A DNA stretch of 64,000 nt from Sulfitobacter sp. HI0040 (GTDB lineage Bacteria; Pseudomonadota; Alphaproteobacteria; Rhodobacterales; Rhodobacteraceae). The stretch covers positions 26,982 through 90,981 of the forward strand of contig NZ_LWEX01000079.1 of NCBI RefSeq assembly GCF_001634885.1. Direction: 5' to 3'. The notes below the pieces were generated by a model. It had not been told where the DNA came from. It ran no database searches and saw nothing but the letters and a program-made list of their open reading frames with translations. Positions within the stretch are counted from its first letter, which is position 1, and each line of letters begins with the position of its first letter. This document shows positions 25,800 to 33,793 of the stretch, piece after piece. Both the position numbers and the translations under genes were made by a program.

Positions 25800-26747
25800 A
25801 TGAACATTAAACCTGTTATCGCCGCCGCTTTTGTCTTGGGACTGGGCGCCGCACCTGCCTTTGCGCAGGACTGCAAGAATTCCCAATGGGGGGCCGAGGA
25901 TACGATCGGATCGGCCAACCTCGTCACCCCGGAACGCACGCTTGAGGCCACAAAGCTGATCAAGCAGGGCAAATCGATGCCGTTGGGCATCGCGATCGGG
26001 CCGGATACACCCGCCTTCCCGCCCCGCTCGCTCAACCTTCAGGTGGTGCAGCCCAATCAGCAGGGGGGCCAGAAACTTTCAGGCTTCGGCTATGAAGGGA
26101 ACTACAACGACGACCTTTTGCAGACATGGATCGGCATCGGATCACAGCTCGATGGTCTGGGCCATCTGGGGGAGAACGGGCATTATTATAACTGCCTCGA
26201 CGAAAAGGAAATCAGCGCCATCACCGGTCTGACAAAGCTCGGCACGCATGCGGTGCCGCCGCTGGTGGGCCGGGGCGTGATCCTCGACATGGCCGCGCAG
26301 GCGGGCGTGGAGGTCATGGAAGCAGGCCAGAGCTTCGGCTCCGAAGAGATCAAGGCCGCCGCAGAAGCGCAGAACGTCGAACTGCGCGAGGGTGACATCG
26401 TTCTGTTCTATACCGGCTGGACCGACGGCATGCTGGAAAGCAACCCGGCCCTCTGGGGCCAAGCCGAGCCGGGCCTCACCAACGAGGGAGCGGTCTACAT
26501 GGCGTCGCTGAACCCGATTGCCGTCGGGGCCGATACATGGGGGCTGGACGCCGTGCCGCCGGCCGAAGGTGACAAGGTGTTCTACGGCCATGTCACGCTC
26601 CTGAAGGAAAACGGGATCTATATCCTCGAGACGATGAACGTGGGCCCGCTGCTGGAGGAAGGTGTGAACGAGTTCATGTTCGTACTGGGGCAGCCACGGA
26701 TCATCGGATCGGTTCAGGCGATGATCAATCCGGTGGCCTTGTATTGA
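25800..26747 (+). CDS. Secreted cyclase-family protein (kynurenine-formamidase-like fold)
   Basis: A metal-dependent hydrolase-like protein of 315 aa. A signal peptide (1-22, ending PAFAQ) sends it to the periplasm, unusual because the best-known relative, kynurenine formamidase KynB, is cytoplasmic. The cyclase-family metal motif HxGTHxDxxxH appears here as GSQLDGLGHLG, retaining Asp and the last His but without the first His residues; GDIVLFYTGW and VGADTWGLDAVP are further family blocks. The substrate is unknown. Monocistronic, ending in a clear terminator. Confidence 0.82.
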   Translation: MNIKPVIAAAFVLGLGAAPAFAQDCKNSQWGAEDTIGSANLVTPERTLEATKLIKQGKSMPLGIAIGPDTPAFPPRSLNLQVVQPNQQGGQKLSGFGYEGNYNDDLLQTWIGIGSQLDGLGHLGENGHYYNCLDEKEISAITGLTKLGTHAVPPLVGRGVILDMAAQAGVEVMEAGQSFGSEEIKAAAEAQNVELREGDIVLFYTGWTDGMLESNPALWGQAEPGLTNEGAVYMASLNPIAVGADTWGLDAVPPAEGDKVFYGHVTLLKENGIYILETMNVGPLLEEGVNEFMFVLGQPRIIGSVQAMINPVALY

Positions 26748-26769
26748 GCGACCCCGGTACTGAAGACAG

Positions 26770-26798
26770 AAGGCCGGGCGATGATCGCCCGGCCTTTT
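26770..26798 (+). terminator. Intrinsic terminator of the cyclase-family gene
   Basis: AAGGCCGGGCG (26770-26780) and CGCCCGGCCTT (26786-26796) form an 11-bp stem with a 5-base loop, followed by TTGG. Lying between convergent genes, it can also act towards ilvE. Confidence 0.75.
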
Positions 26799-26890
26799 GG
26801 TTTCTTGTCTTACCGGATTTGCCCGCCTCTGCCCTTGTTCGCAGCGGCAATCGCGGGAGCCTCCGGCGGGGATTTTCCGCCATTTGGAAG

Positions 26891-26912
26891 CGGGCGGCGG
26901 GATCGCCGCCCG
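26891..26912 (-). terminator. Hairpin downstream of ilvE
   Basis: CGGGCGGC (26891-26898) and GCCGCCCG (26905-26912) form an 8-bp stem 11 bases after the ilvE stop on the minus strand. No T-run; a weak terminator or 3'-end stabiliser. Confidence 0.4.
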
Positions 26913-26922
26913 AGAGGTGATT

Positions 26923-27792
26923 TCAGGTGCGGACCAGCTTTTCGTAGCTTTCCGAGATGTCGCGGGTCATGGAACCCACCTCGAAGTTGTAGTCGCCGAT
27001 CTGGCCCACGGGCGTAACCTCGGCGGCGGTGCCGGTCAGCCAACACTGTTCGAAACCTTCCAGTTCTTCGGGCATGATATGGCGTTCGTGTACCTTGATC
27101 TGCTTGTCCCGCAGCATGCCGATCACCGTCTGGCGGGTGATCCCATTGAGGAAGCAGTCCGGATCGGGGGTATGCACCTCGCCATCCTTGACGAAGAAGA
27201 TGTTGGCGCCGGTCGCTTCGGCCACGTAGCCGCGGTAATCGAACATCATGGCATCCGAACAACCCTTTGCCTCTGCGGCGTGCTTGGACATCGTGCAGAT
27301 CATGTAGAGGCCCGCGGCCTTCGCGTGGGAGGGGATCGTTTCCGGCGAGGGGCGCTTCCACTTGGAGATGTCGAGCTTGGCGCCTTTCATCTTGGCGTCG
27401 CCGTAGTATGCACCCCATTCCCAGGCGGCGATTGCCAGCCGGACCGGGTTGCGCGCCGAAGCCACGCCCATGTCCTCGCCCGCGCCGCGCCATGCGATTG
27501 CGCGCACATAGGCATCCTGCAGGCCCGAAGCTTGCAGAACCTCGAGCTTGGCCGCCTCGATTTCGTCAACCGTGTAGGGGATTTCAAAGTCGATCATCTG
27601 GGCCGAGCGCTTGAGCCGTTCGGAATGTTCGCGGCTCTTGAAAATCTTGCCGCCATAGGCCCGTTCACCTTCGAAGACGGAAGAGGCATAGTGCAGGGCG
27701 TGGGTCAGGATATGGACGTTGGCCTCGCGCCAGTCGACCATCTTGCCATCCATCCAGATGTATCCGTCCCGATCATTATATGCGCCTGCCAT
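26923..27792 (-). CDS. ilvE: Branched-chain amino acid aminotransferase
   Basis: Transfers amino groups between glutamate and the 2-oxo acids of valine, leucine and isoleucine. A PLP enzyme of fold type IV: the HALHYASSVFEGERAY block, the PLP-Lys region (HAKAAGLYMICTMSK), YVAEATGANIFFV and the final LTGTAAEVTPV are conserved. ATG at 27792 lies 5 bases after GGAAGGAA, giving 289 aa; the open frame further upstream is unlike the family. It is divergent from petP-petR across a 162-bp region with two dyads. Confidence 0.94.
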   Translation of the reverse strand: MAGAYNDRDGYIWMDGKMVDWREANVHILTHALHYASSVFEGERAYGGKIFKSREHSERLKRSAQMIDFEIPYTVDEIEAAKLEVLQASGLQDAYVRAIAWRGAGEDMGVASARNPVRLAIAAWEWGAYYGDAKMKGAKLDISKWKRPSPETIPSHAKAAGLYMICTMSKHAAEAKGCSDAMMFDYRGYVAEATGANIFFVKDGEVHTPDPDCFLNGITRQTVIGMLRDKQIKVHERHIMPEELEGFEQCWLTGTAAEVTPVGQIGDYNFEVGSMTRDISESYEKLVRT

Positions 27793-27832
27793 GTCGTTTC
27801 CTTCCCAAATTACATGGTATGTATTGCAATAG

Positions 27833-27852
27833 TTGCGCAAAAGGGCGCGCAA
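27833..27852. promoter_or_regulatory. Inverted repeat in the ilvE/petP intergenic region
   Basis: TTGCGC (27833-27838) and GCGCAA (27847-27852), 8-bp spacer, about 40 bp upstream of ilvE. A possible operator for ilvE or the divergent regulator; no family consensus matched. Confidence 0.3.
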
Positions 27853-27898
27853 ATATCATTTTATTTCCCATTTCCCCCGATTCGATAGCCTTTCGCCC

Positions 27899-27927
27899 TT
27901 GGAATGTCAACAAGGCTGACATAAACT
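27899..27927 (+). promoter_or_regulatory. petP promoter with an operator-like dyad in the spacer
   Basis: TTGGAA (27899-27904) and TAAACT (27922-27927) are 17 bp apart. The spacer holds a perfect 6-7-6 inverted repeat, ATGTCA (27904-27909) / TGACAT (27917-27922), so a dimer bound here would cover both promoter boxes. The position and 19-bp length suit autorepression by the MarR-type product of the first gene. Confidence 0.45.
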
Positions 27928-27954
27928 GCGCCTGACTGCGACGAGAGGTGATTT

Positions 27955-28467
27955 ATGGCGGACGGGCGGGCGCTTTCCATCAACAGCGGCGAGAATCTGC
28001 TGTTTCTCACCGACGAACAGTTGCGCCAGGGCATCGAGGCGATGTTCTTTGCCTACCGGGGTTTTACCGCCGATCCCGATCGCATTCTCGACGATCTTGC
28101 CTATGGGCGCGCGCATCACCGGGCGATCCATTTCATCAACCGCGCCCCCGGCACGACAGTTAATAATCTGCTCAACCTGCTGGGCGTCACCAAGCAATCG
28201 CTCAACCGTGTGTTGCGCACATTGATCTCAGATGGTCTGGTGCAAAGCAGGATCGGTAAGAACGACAAGCGGGAAAGGCACCTTTATTTGACGGACAAGG
28301 GACGGGAATTGGAGCAGACCCTGTCGGACGCCCAGCGTGCGCGGATGCGCGCCGCCTACAGAGAGGCGGGGCCCGAAGCGGTAGCGGGATTCCGCACCGT
28401 ACTCGAAGCGATGATGGACAGCGAAATGCGCCGGAGCTTTCAGCGCCTCAAGGAAACCGGCGCGTGA
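27955..28467 (+). CDS. petP: MarR-family regulator, PetP-like
   Basis: A 170-aa winged-helix regulator. The DNA-binding part is about residues 60-115 (TTVNNLLNLLGVTKQSLNRV as HTH, then SRIGKNDKRERHLYLTDKG as wing). It overlaps a response-regulator gene by GTGA. In Rhodobacter capsulatus the pair petP (MarR) and petR (OmpR-type) lies next to the fbcFBC operon and is needed for cytochrome bc1 and growth; the pair here has the same order and families, hence the name, assigned on that basis. The petABC operon is about 12 kb away. Confidence 0.78.
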   Translation: MADGRALSINSGENLLFLTDEQLRQGIEAMFFAYRGFTADPDRILDDLAYGRAHHRAIHFINRAPGTTVNNLLNLLGVTKQSLNRVLRTLISDGLVQSRIGKNDKRERHLYLTDKGRELEQTLSDAQRARMRAAYREAGPEAVAGFRTVLEAMMDSEMRRSFQRLKETGA

Positions 28468-29165
28468 GCGATTTCGAATCCCACCTGCTGATCGTGGATG
28501 ACGACGAACGCATTCGCACTCTGCTCAAGAAATTTCTGGTTCGGCAGGGGTTCCTCGTGACGGCGGCGCGTGATGCGGCCCATGCGCGGCGCATTCTCGC
28601 CGGGCTGGATTTCGACCTGATCGTGCTCGACGTCATGATGCCCGGAGAGGACGGCATGGCGCTGACCTCCTCCCTCCGGCAGACGATGCAGACGCCGATC
28701 CTGCTTTTGACGGCGCGGGGAGAAACCAACAGCCGGATCGAAGGCCTCGAAGCCGGGGCGGACGACTATCTGCCGAAACCCTTCGAACCCAAGGAACTGC
28801 TGCTGAGGATCAATGCCATCCTGCGCCGCATGCCCGATACCTTCACACAGGAAAGCGCCCCCAAGGTGCTGTCGCTTGGTCCGATCCGGTATGACCTCGA
28901 ACGGGGTGAGATGTGGCAGGGCGATGAACTGGTGCGGCTCACCGCGACCGAGGTGCACCTGATGAAGATTTTCGCGGCGCAGCCGGGCGTCGCGCTCAGC
29001 CGGTCGAAGCTGGTGGAAGAACTGGGGCGGGACCGGGGGCAGGCGCAGGAACGCGCCGTCGACGTACAGATCACCCGACTGCGCCGGAAGATCGAAAACA
29101 ACCCCAAACAGCCCCGCTACCTGCAGACGGTCCGCGGTGCGGGCTACATGCTCGCCCCCGACTGA
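28464..29165 (+). CDS. petR: OmpR-family response regulator, PetR-like
   Basis: A 233-aa response regulator: receiver domain (1-120) with Asp12/Asp13, phospho-acceptor Asp56 (LIVLDVMMP), Thr83 and Lys105, and an OmpR-type winged-helix domain (about 135-230) ending in RYLQTVRGAGYML. It starts with GTG overlapping the petP stop. No histidine kinase gene adjoins, matching the orphan PetR of Rhodobacter capsulatus, where it is essential for growth by respiration and photosynthesis. Targets here are not shown by the sequence. Confidence 0.85.
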   Translation: MSDFESHLLIVDDDERIRTLLKKFLVRQGFLVTAARDAAHARRILAGLDFDLIVLDVMMPGEDGMALTSSLRQTMQTPILLLTARGETNSRIEGLEAGADDYLPKPFEPKELLLRINAILRRMPDTFTQESAPKVLSLGPIRYDLERGEMWQGDELVRLTATEVHLMKIFAAQPGVALSRSKLVEELGRDRGQAQERAVDVQITRLRRKIENNPKQPRYLQTVRGAGYMLAPD

Positions 29166-29257
29166 CGTCGCATTCCTGCCCGAAACCCTGCGCCCCTCTC
29201 TGGCGGGGCGGTTCCCGACCCGTTAGAGTGCGGTCGAACCAGAGACAGGATAACAAC

Positions 29258-29500
29258 ATGTCGGACACCCCTGTAGAGGAAATGAGCTTCGAGGCCGCGA
29301 TGGCCGAACTTGAAAAGGTTCTGGCGCAGCTCGAACGTGGCGAAGTGGCACTGGACGAAAGCATCGCGCTCTATGAACGCGGTGCCAAGCTGAAGGCGCG
29401 CTGCGAAAAGACGCTGAAGGACGCCGAAGAGAAGGTCGCAGCGATCACGCTCGATCAGGATGGCAACCCCAAGGGCACCACGCCGGTCGAAGGCCTTTGA
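29258..29500 (+). CDS. xseB: Exodeoxyribonuclease VII small subunit
   Basis: The 80-aa helical small subunit of ExoVII, which binds several copies to XseA and degrades single-stranded DNA. SFEAAMAELEKVLAQLERGE and SIALYERGAKLKARCE are the signature helices. ATG at 29258 follows AGGA by 8 bases. The stop shares one base with the ispA start (TGATG). The xseB-ispA-dxs order is widespread in proteobacteria. The large subunit gene is not in the window. Confidence 0.94.
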   Translation: MSDTPVEEMSFEAAMAELEKVLAQLERGEVALDESIALYERGAKLKARCEKTLKDAEEKVAAITLDQDGNPKGTTPVEGL

Positions 29501-30360
29501 TGCACCGCCAAGCGCTCGACGATGCCGCGACGGCGATCCAGACCTATTTCGATACTCTCTTCGACGAACTGCCCGACCAGCCGGTCACTAAGGCGATGCG
29601 CTACGCGCTCGAAGGTGGGAAGGCCATGCGGGGAACCCTTGTGCTGGAAGGGGCCCGACTGCATGGCGTCGACCGCCGGCATGCCCTGCCCGCTGCCGCC
29701 GCCATCGAAGCAATTCACGCCTATAGTCTGATCCATGATGACCTGCCGGCCATGGACGATGATGACCTGCGCCGTGGACGCCCCACCGTACACCGCGCCT
29801 GGGACGAAGCGACAGCGATCCTCGCCGGGGATGCCCTGCAGGCATTGGGGTTCGAACTGGCGCTGCGTACAGGCCCCCCCGACGTGGCAGTTGCCTTGAC
29901 AAGCGCCCTTGCCTCCGCCGCCGGAGCGCGCGGCATGGTGCTGGGGCAGGCGCTGGACATCGCCGCCGAAACCGCAGGCAGCCCCCTTTCGCTGGAGGAG
30001 ATCATCGATCTGCAGCAAGGAAAAACAGGCGCGCTTATAATCTGGGCAGCTACTGCGGGGCCGATCCTTGCAGGGGCCGATCCCGAACCCCTGCGCAGAT
30101 GCGGTGCGGCAATCGGGCTGGCTTTTCAGATCGCCGATGACATACTGGATGTCGAAGGTTGCGCGGACACGGCTGGCAAGCGCCTTCAGAAAGATGCGGC
30201 CGCGGGCAAGGCGACCTTTGTTTCCCTGCTCGGGCTGGACGGCGCGAAGGCCCGGGCCGAAGCACTGGTGGACGAAGCGCTCGCCGCTCTCGCGCCATAT
30301 GACGACAAGGCGGATCCATTGCGGGCGCTGGCGCGTTTCGTTATTGCGCGCAAAAGCTGA
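29500..30360 (+). CDS. ispA: Polyprenyl synthetase, probable farnesyl diphosphate synthase
   Basis: Condenses DMAPP/GPP with IPP to farnesyl diphosphate for quinone, undecaprenyl and (where present) carotenoid synthesis. The first Asp-rich motif is HDDLPAMDDDDLRRGR (about residues 79-94) with the two-residue insertion typical of bacterial FPP synthases, and the second is FQIADDILD. 286 aa is normal. ATG at 29500 overlaps the xseB stop by one base; dxs follows after 21 bp. Confidence 0.93.
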   Translation: MHRQALDDAATAIQTYFDTLFDELPDQPVTKAMRYALEGGKAMRGTLVLEGARLHGVDRRHALPAAAAIEAIHAYSLIHDDLPAMDDDDLRRGRPTVHRAWDEATAILAGDALQALGFELALRTGPPDVAVALTSALASAAGARGMVLGQALDIAAETAGSPLSLEEIIDLQQGKTGALIIWAATAGPILAGADPEPLRRCGAAIGLAFQIADDILDVEGCADTAGKRLQKDAAAGKATFVSLLGLDGAKARAEALVDEALAALAPYDDKADPLRALARFVIARKS

Positions 30361-30381
30361 GCCGCCGACAGGAAGGCCGAG

Positions 30382-32301
30382 ATGACAGAAACACCCCTGC
30401 TGAACCGCATCCGGCGTCCTGCCGATCTGAAAGATCTATCCGATGCGCAGCTGCACCAGCTTGCGGCTGAACTACGCGCGGAAACGATTTCCGCCGTTTC
30501 GGTAACGGGCGGACACCTCGGAGCCGGGCTGGGTGTTGTTGAATTGACGGTGGCGCTGCATGCGGTCTTTGACACGCCCCGGGACAAGCTGATCTGGGAT
30601 GTGAGCCATCAGTGCTATCCCCACAAGATCCTGACCGAACGGCGGGACCGTATTCGTACCCTGCGCATGAAGGACGGGCTGAGCGGCTTCACCAAACGCA
30701 GCGAAAGCCCTTACGATCCCTTCGGCGCGGCCCATTCCTCCACCTCGATCAGCGCGGCGCTCGGCTTTGCCGTGGCCCGGGATCTGGGCGGCGACGTGCC
30801 CGAGGGGCTGGGGGATGCCATCGCGGTGATCGGCGACGGCGCGATGAGCGCGGGCATGGCATACGAGGCGATGAACAACGCCGGTCATCTGGGCCGCCGC
30901 CTGATCGTCATTCTGAACGACAATGAAATGTCGATCGCGCCGCCTGTCGGGGCAATGTCCTCCTATCTCAGCCGGCTCTACGCCGAAAAACCGTTTCAGG
31001 ACTTTCGCGCGGCCGCCAAAGGCGCCGTCAGCATGCTGCCCGAACCTTTCCGCCTTGGGGCGAAGCGGGCAAAAGACGTGCTGAAGGGCATGGCGGTGGG
31101 CGGTACCTTGTTCGAACAGCTTGGATTTTCCTATGTGGGCCCCATCGACGGGCATGACCTGAACCAGTTGCTGCCGGTTCTGCGCACGGTAAAGGACCGC
31201 GCCAACGGTCCCATTCTCATCCATGTTGTGACGAAAAAGGGCAAAGGTTACGCCCCGGCTGAAGAAGCGCTGGACCGCGGTCACGCGACCGCCAAGTTCG
31301 ACCTGGTGACCGGGAAGCAAAAGAAGGCCCCTTCCAACGCGCCCAGCTATACCCGCGTCTTCGCCGACAGCCTGCTGGCAGAGGCGGCGGAAGATGACCG
31401 GATCTGCGCCGTGACCGCGGCGATGCCGGACGGCACCGGGCTCAACCTCTTTGCCGAACGCTATCCGTCGCGCTGTTTCGATGTCGGTATCGCCGAACAG
31501 CACGGCGTCACCTTTTCCGCCGGGTTGGCGGCAGGCGGGATGAAACCTTTCTGCGCCATCTATTCGACCTTCCTTCAGCGCGGCTACGATCAGGTGGTGC
31601 ATGACGTGGCGATCCAGCGCCTTCCGGTCCGCTTCGCCATAGACCGCGCGGGGCTTGTGGGGGCCGACGGGGCCACCCATGCGGGGGCCTTTGATGTCGC
31701 CTTTCTGGCCAACCTGCCCGGCTTCGTCGTGATGGCGGCTGCCGATGAGGCGGAGTTGCGGCATATGGTTGCTACCGCCGCTGCCTATGACGACGGCCCC
31801 ATCGCATTCCGCTTTCCCCGCGGCGAGGGCGAGGGGGTCGAGCTTCCGGCTCGCGGTGTTCCGTTGGAGATCGGCAAGGGGCGCGTGATCGAAAAGGGCG
31901 CGCGCGTGGCGATCCTGTCTTTCGGCACCCGGTTGGGGGAGGTCCGCAAGGCCGCCGAGGCACTGCGGGCCCGCGGGATCAGCCCCACGATCGCGGATGC
32001 CCGTTTTGCCAAACCGCTCGACCGGGAGATGATCCTCGACCTTGCGGCGAAACACGAGGCGCTCATTACCGTTGAGGAAGGCGCCGTCGGTGGCTTCGGC
32101 AGCCATGTGGCTCAATTGCTCGCGGATGAAGGCGTCTTTGACGAAGGGTTGCGCTACCGTTCCATGGTCCTGCCGGATATCTTTATCGATCAGGCCAGCC
32201 CTGCCGATATGTATGAAGCGGCGGGCATGAATGCGGCACAGATCGAAGCGAAAGTGCTCGATGTGCTGGGGATTTCGCGCATCGATGCGCAGCGGGCCTA
32301 G
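30382..32301 (+). CDS. dxs: 1-deoxy-D-xylulose-5-phosphate synthase
   Basis: First step of the MEP pathway: thiamine diphosphate-dependent condensation of pyruvate and glyceraldehyde 3-phosphate. [11 protein letters not shown] (catalytic His), the TPP-binding [18 protein letters not shown] (about 153-170), the glutamate region [15 protein letters not shown] and the transketolase C-terminal domain are complete in 639 aa. It ends the xseB-ispA-dxs operon. Its TAG stop is shared on the opposite strand with exoD (CTAG), leaving no intergenic space. Confidence 0.97.
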   Translation: MTETPLLNRIRRPADLKDLSDAQLHQLAAELRAETISAVSVTGGHLGAGLGVVELTVALHAVFDTPRDKLIWDVSHQCYPHKILTERRDRIRTLRMKDGLSGFTKRSESPYDPFGAAHSSTSISAALGFAVARDLGGDVPEGLGDAIAVIGDGAMSAGMAYEAMNNAGHLGRRLIVILNDNEMSIAPPVGAMSSYLSRLYAEKPFQDFRAAAKGAVSMLPEPFRLGAKRAKDVLKGMAVGGTLFEQLGFSYVGPIDGHDLNQLLPVLRTVKDRANGPILIHVVTKKGKGYAPAEEALDRGHATAKFDLVTGKQKKAPSNAPSYTRVFADSLLAEAAEDDRICAVTAAMPDGTGLNLFAERYPSRCFDVGIAEQHGVTFSAGLAAGGMKPFCAIYSTFLQRGYDQVVHDVAIQRLPVRFAIDRAGLVGADGATHAGAFDVAFLANLPGFVVMAAADEAELRHMVATAAAYDDGPIAFRFPRGEGEGVELPARGVPLEIGKGRVIEKGARVAILSFGTRLGEVRKAAEALRARGISPTIADARFAKPLDREMILDLAAKHEALITVEEGAVGGFGSHVAQLLADEGVFDEGLRYRSMVLPDIFIDQASPADMYEAAGMNAAQIEAKVLDVLGISRIDAQRA

Positions 32302-32879
32302 AGCAGGAACCAAAGCCCCGCCGATGCTGTGATCACCACACCTGCATAGCCCAGAAGAACATAAAGGCCGTCGCGGGTGAAAAGCCCGAAGGATAGCAGC
32401 GCGACCACCGCCGCCCCGATAGATGAAACCATCGGCAAGACCTCCAGCAGGGGCCAGCCGATGGGGATCACCGTGCAGGCAAGCAATGTCAGGCTGCGTG
32501 CCGGTCCGACGGTCAGATACCGCAACCGCGAATGGGAGTGCCGATCGACGAAGGCGCAGGGCCGCCGCATCCATTCCACCGCCTTCAGCAGGCGCTTCGA
32601 TGCGATCTCCCTCCGCAAAAGGAAGCCGGGCAGCCAGAGCCTCCGCCGCCCGACCAAGGCTTGGGTGGAAAGCAGGATGATCAGCGCAGCCGCGATGGTG
32701 GGCACACCGGGGATCCCCGACAGGGGCGAAACCAGCATCAGCGCGATCAGCAGGATGAAGGGCGTGATCGCCCGGTCACCGAATTCATGCAGCACATCGT
32801 CGACCGAAACCGTGTCCTGCCGGGCGGCGTGCTCCATCCCGTCGAGCAGATGGTTCAGGGTCCGGTCCTCATCCACCAC
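32298..32879 (-). CDS. ExoD-family membrane protein
   Basis: A 193-aa inner-membrane protein of the exopolysaccharide synthesis ExoD family. A short N-terminal soluble part (about 1-35) with [20 protein letters not shown] is followed by four or five hydrophobic helices; [14 protein letters not shown] is a family block. ExoD of Sinorhizobium affects exopolysaccharide and nodule invasion, but the molecular function is not known. GTG start at 32879, 6 bp after the YeeZ-like gene. Its stop overlaps that of dxs at the palindrome CTAG. Confidence 0.85.
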   Translation of the reverse strand: MVDEDRTLNHLLDGMEHAARQDTVSVDDVLHEFGDRAITPFILLIALMLVSPLSGIPGVPTIAAALIILLSTQALVGRRRLWLPGFLLRREIASKRLLKAVEWMRRPCAFVDRHSHSRLRYLTVGPARSLTLLACTVIPIGWPLLEVLPMVSSIGAAVVALLSFGLFTRDGLYVLLGYAGVVITASAGLWFLL

Positions 32880-32885
32880 GAGGGG

Positions 32886-33743
32886 TCACTCCGCCTCGCG
32901 GTCGCGCAGGGCCGCCAGCCCGCTGCGGTAATCGGGATAGGCGGGCGACCAACCGAGTTCGGCCTTGGCCCGGTCATTCCGCACCTTCTTGCTCTCGGCA
33001 TAGAAACTGCGGGCCATGGGGGTCATATCGGCCTGCTCGAAGGGAATGGCGGGCGGGACGGGGCGGCCCAGCAGTTCCGCTGCATGGGCAATCACATCCT
33101 CTGGCGGGGCCGGATCGTCGTCGCAGAGGTTATAGATCGCACCGGGGTTCGGGGCCGCGATGGAAAGCTCCAATGCCTTGGCGATATCCTCGACGTGGAT
33201 GCGCGAAAAGACCTGACCTTTCTTGATGATCCTGCGCGCCGTCCCCTCGCGCACCTTGGAGAAGGGCCCCCTGCCCGGCCCGTAGATTCCCGCAAGCCGG
33301 AAAATGTGCAGGGGCAATCCCGGAATCGCCCGCCACGCGGCCTCAGCCTCCACCCGGGCCTTTCCCCGCCGCGTGGAAGGGGCAAGCGGTGTGTCCTCGT
33401 CCACCCAGTCGCCGCCGTGATCGCCATAAACGCCGGTTGTCGACAGGTAGCCGGCCCAGCGCAAATCCGGTGCCATCGCCGCGATTTCCTCGCGCAGCGC
33501 GTTCAGTACCGGGTCCCCATCAGGCCCCGGCCCGGCAGAGATGAGCAGGTGGGACGCCACCTTCAAAAGCGGCTCCACGTCCGTTCCGGGCCATAGAACG
33601 GGTTCAACGCCCGCCGCGGCAATCTCCGCCTGCCGCTCGGGCTTGCGCGTCGTCCCGAAAATACGCCAACCCTGCGGCACCAGCCGGTGCGCCAGCGCCT
33701 GCGCGCTGTAGCCATGACCGAAGGAGAGTAACGTCTTTTCCAT
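32886..33743 (-). CDS. NAD(P)-binding epimerase-like protein (YeeZ family)
   Basis: An extended-SDR-like protein of 285 aa. The N-terminal Rossmann glycine motif is GHGYSAQALA (about 9-18); YLSTTGVYGDHGGDWVDE and RLAGIYGPGR are the usual epimerase blocks with catalytic Ser/Thr and Tyr. E. coli YeeZ is the nearest characterised name, but its substrate is unknown. It precedes exoD by 6 bp on the minus strand. Confidence 0.82.
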   Translation of the reverse strand: MEKTLLSFGHGYSAQALAHRLVPQGWRIFGTTRKPERQAEIAAAGVEPVLWPGTDVEPLLKVASHLLISAGPGPDGDPVLNALREEIAAMAPDLRWAGYLSTTGVYGDHGGDWVDEDTPLAPSTRRGKARVEAEAAWRAIPGLPLHIFRLAGIYGPGRGPFSKVREGTARRIIKKGQVFSRIHVEDIAKALELSIAAPNPGAIYNLCDDDPAPPEDVIAHAAELLGRPVPPAIPFEQADMTPMARSFYAESKKVRNDRAKAELGWSPAYPDYRSGLAALRDREAE

Positions 33744-33793
33744 CGCCGGATGGTGGACCGCCCGCGCGCCGGTCGCAAGGGCGCAAGCTCGGC

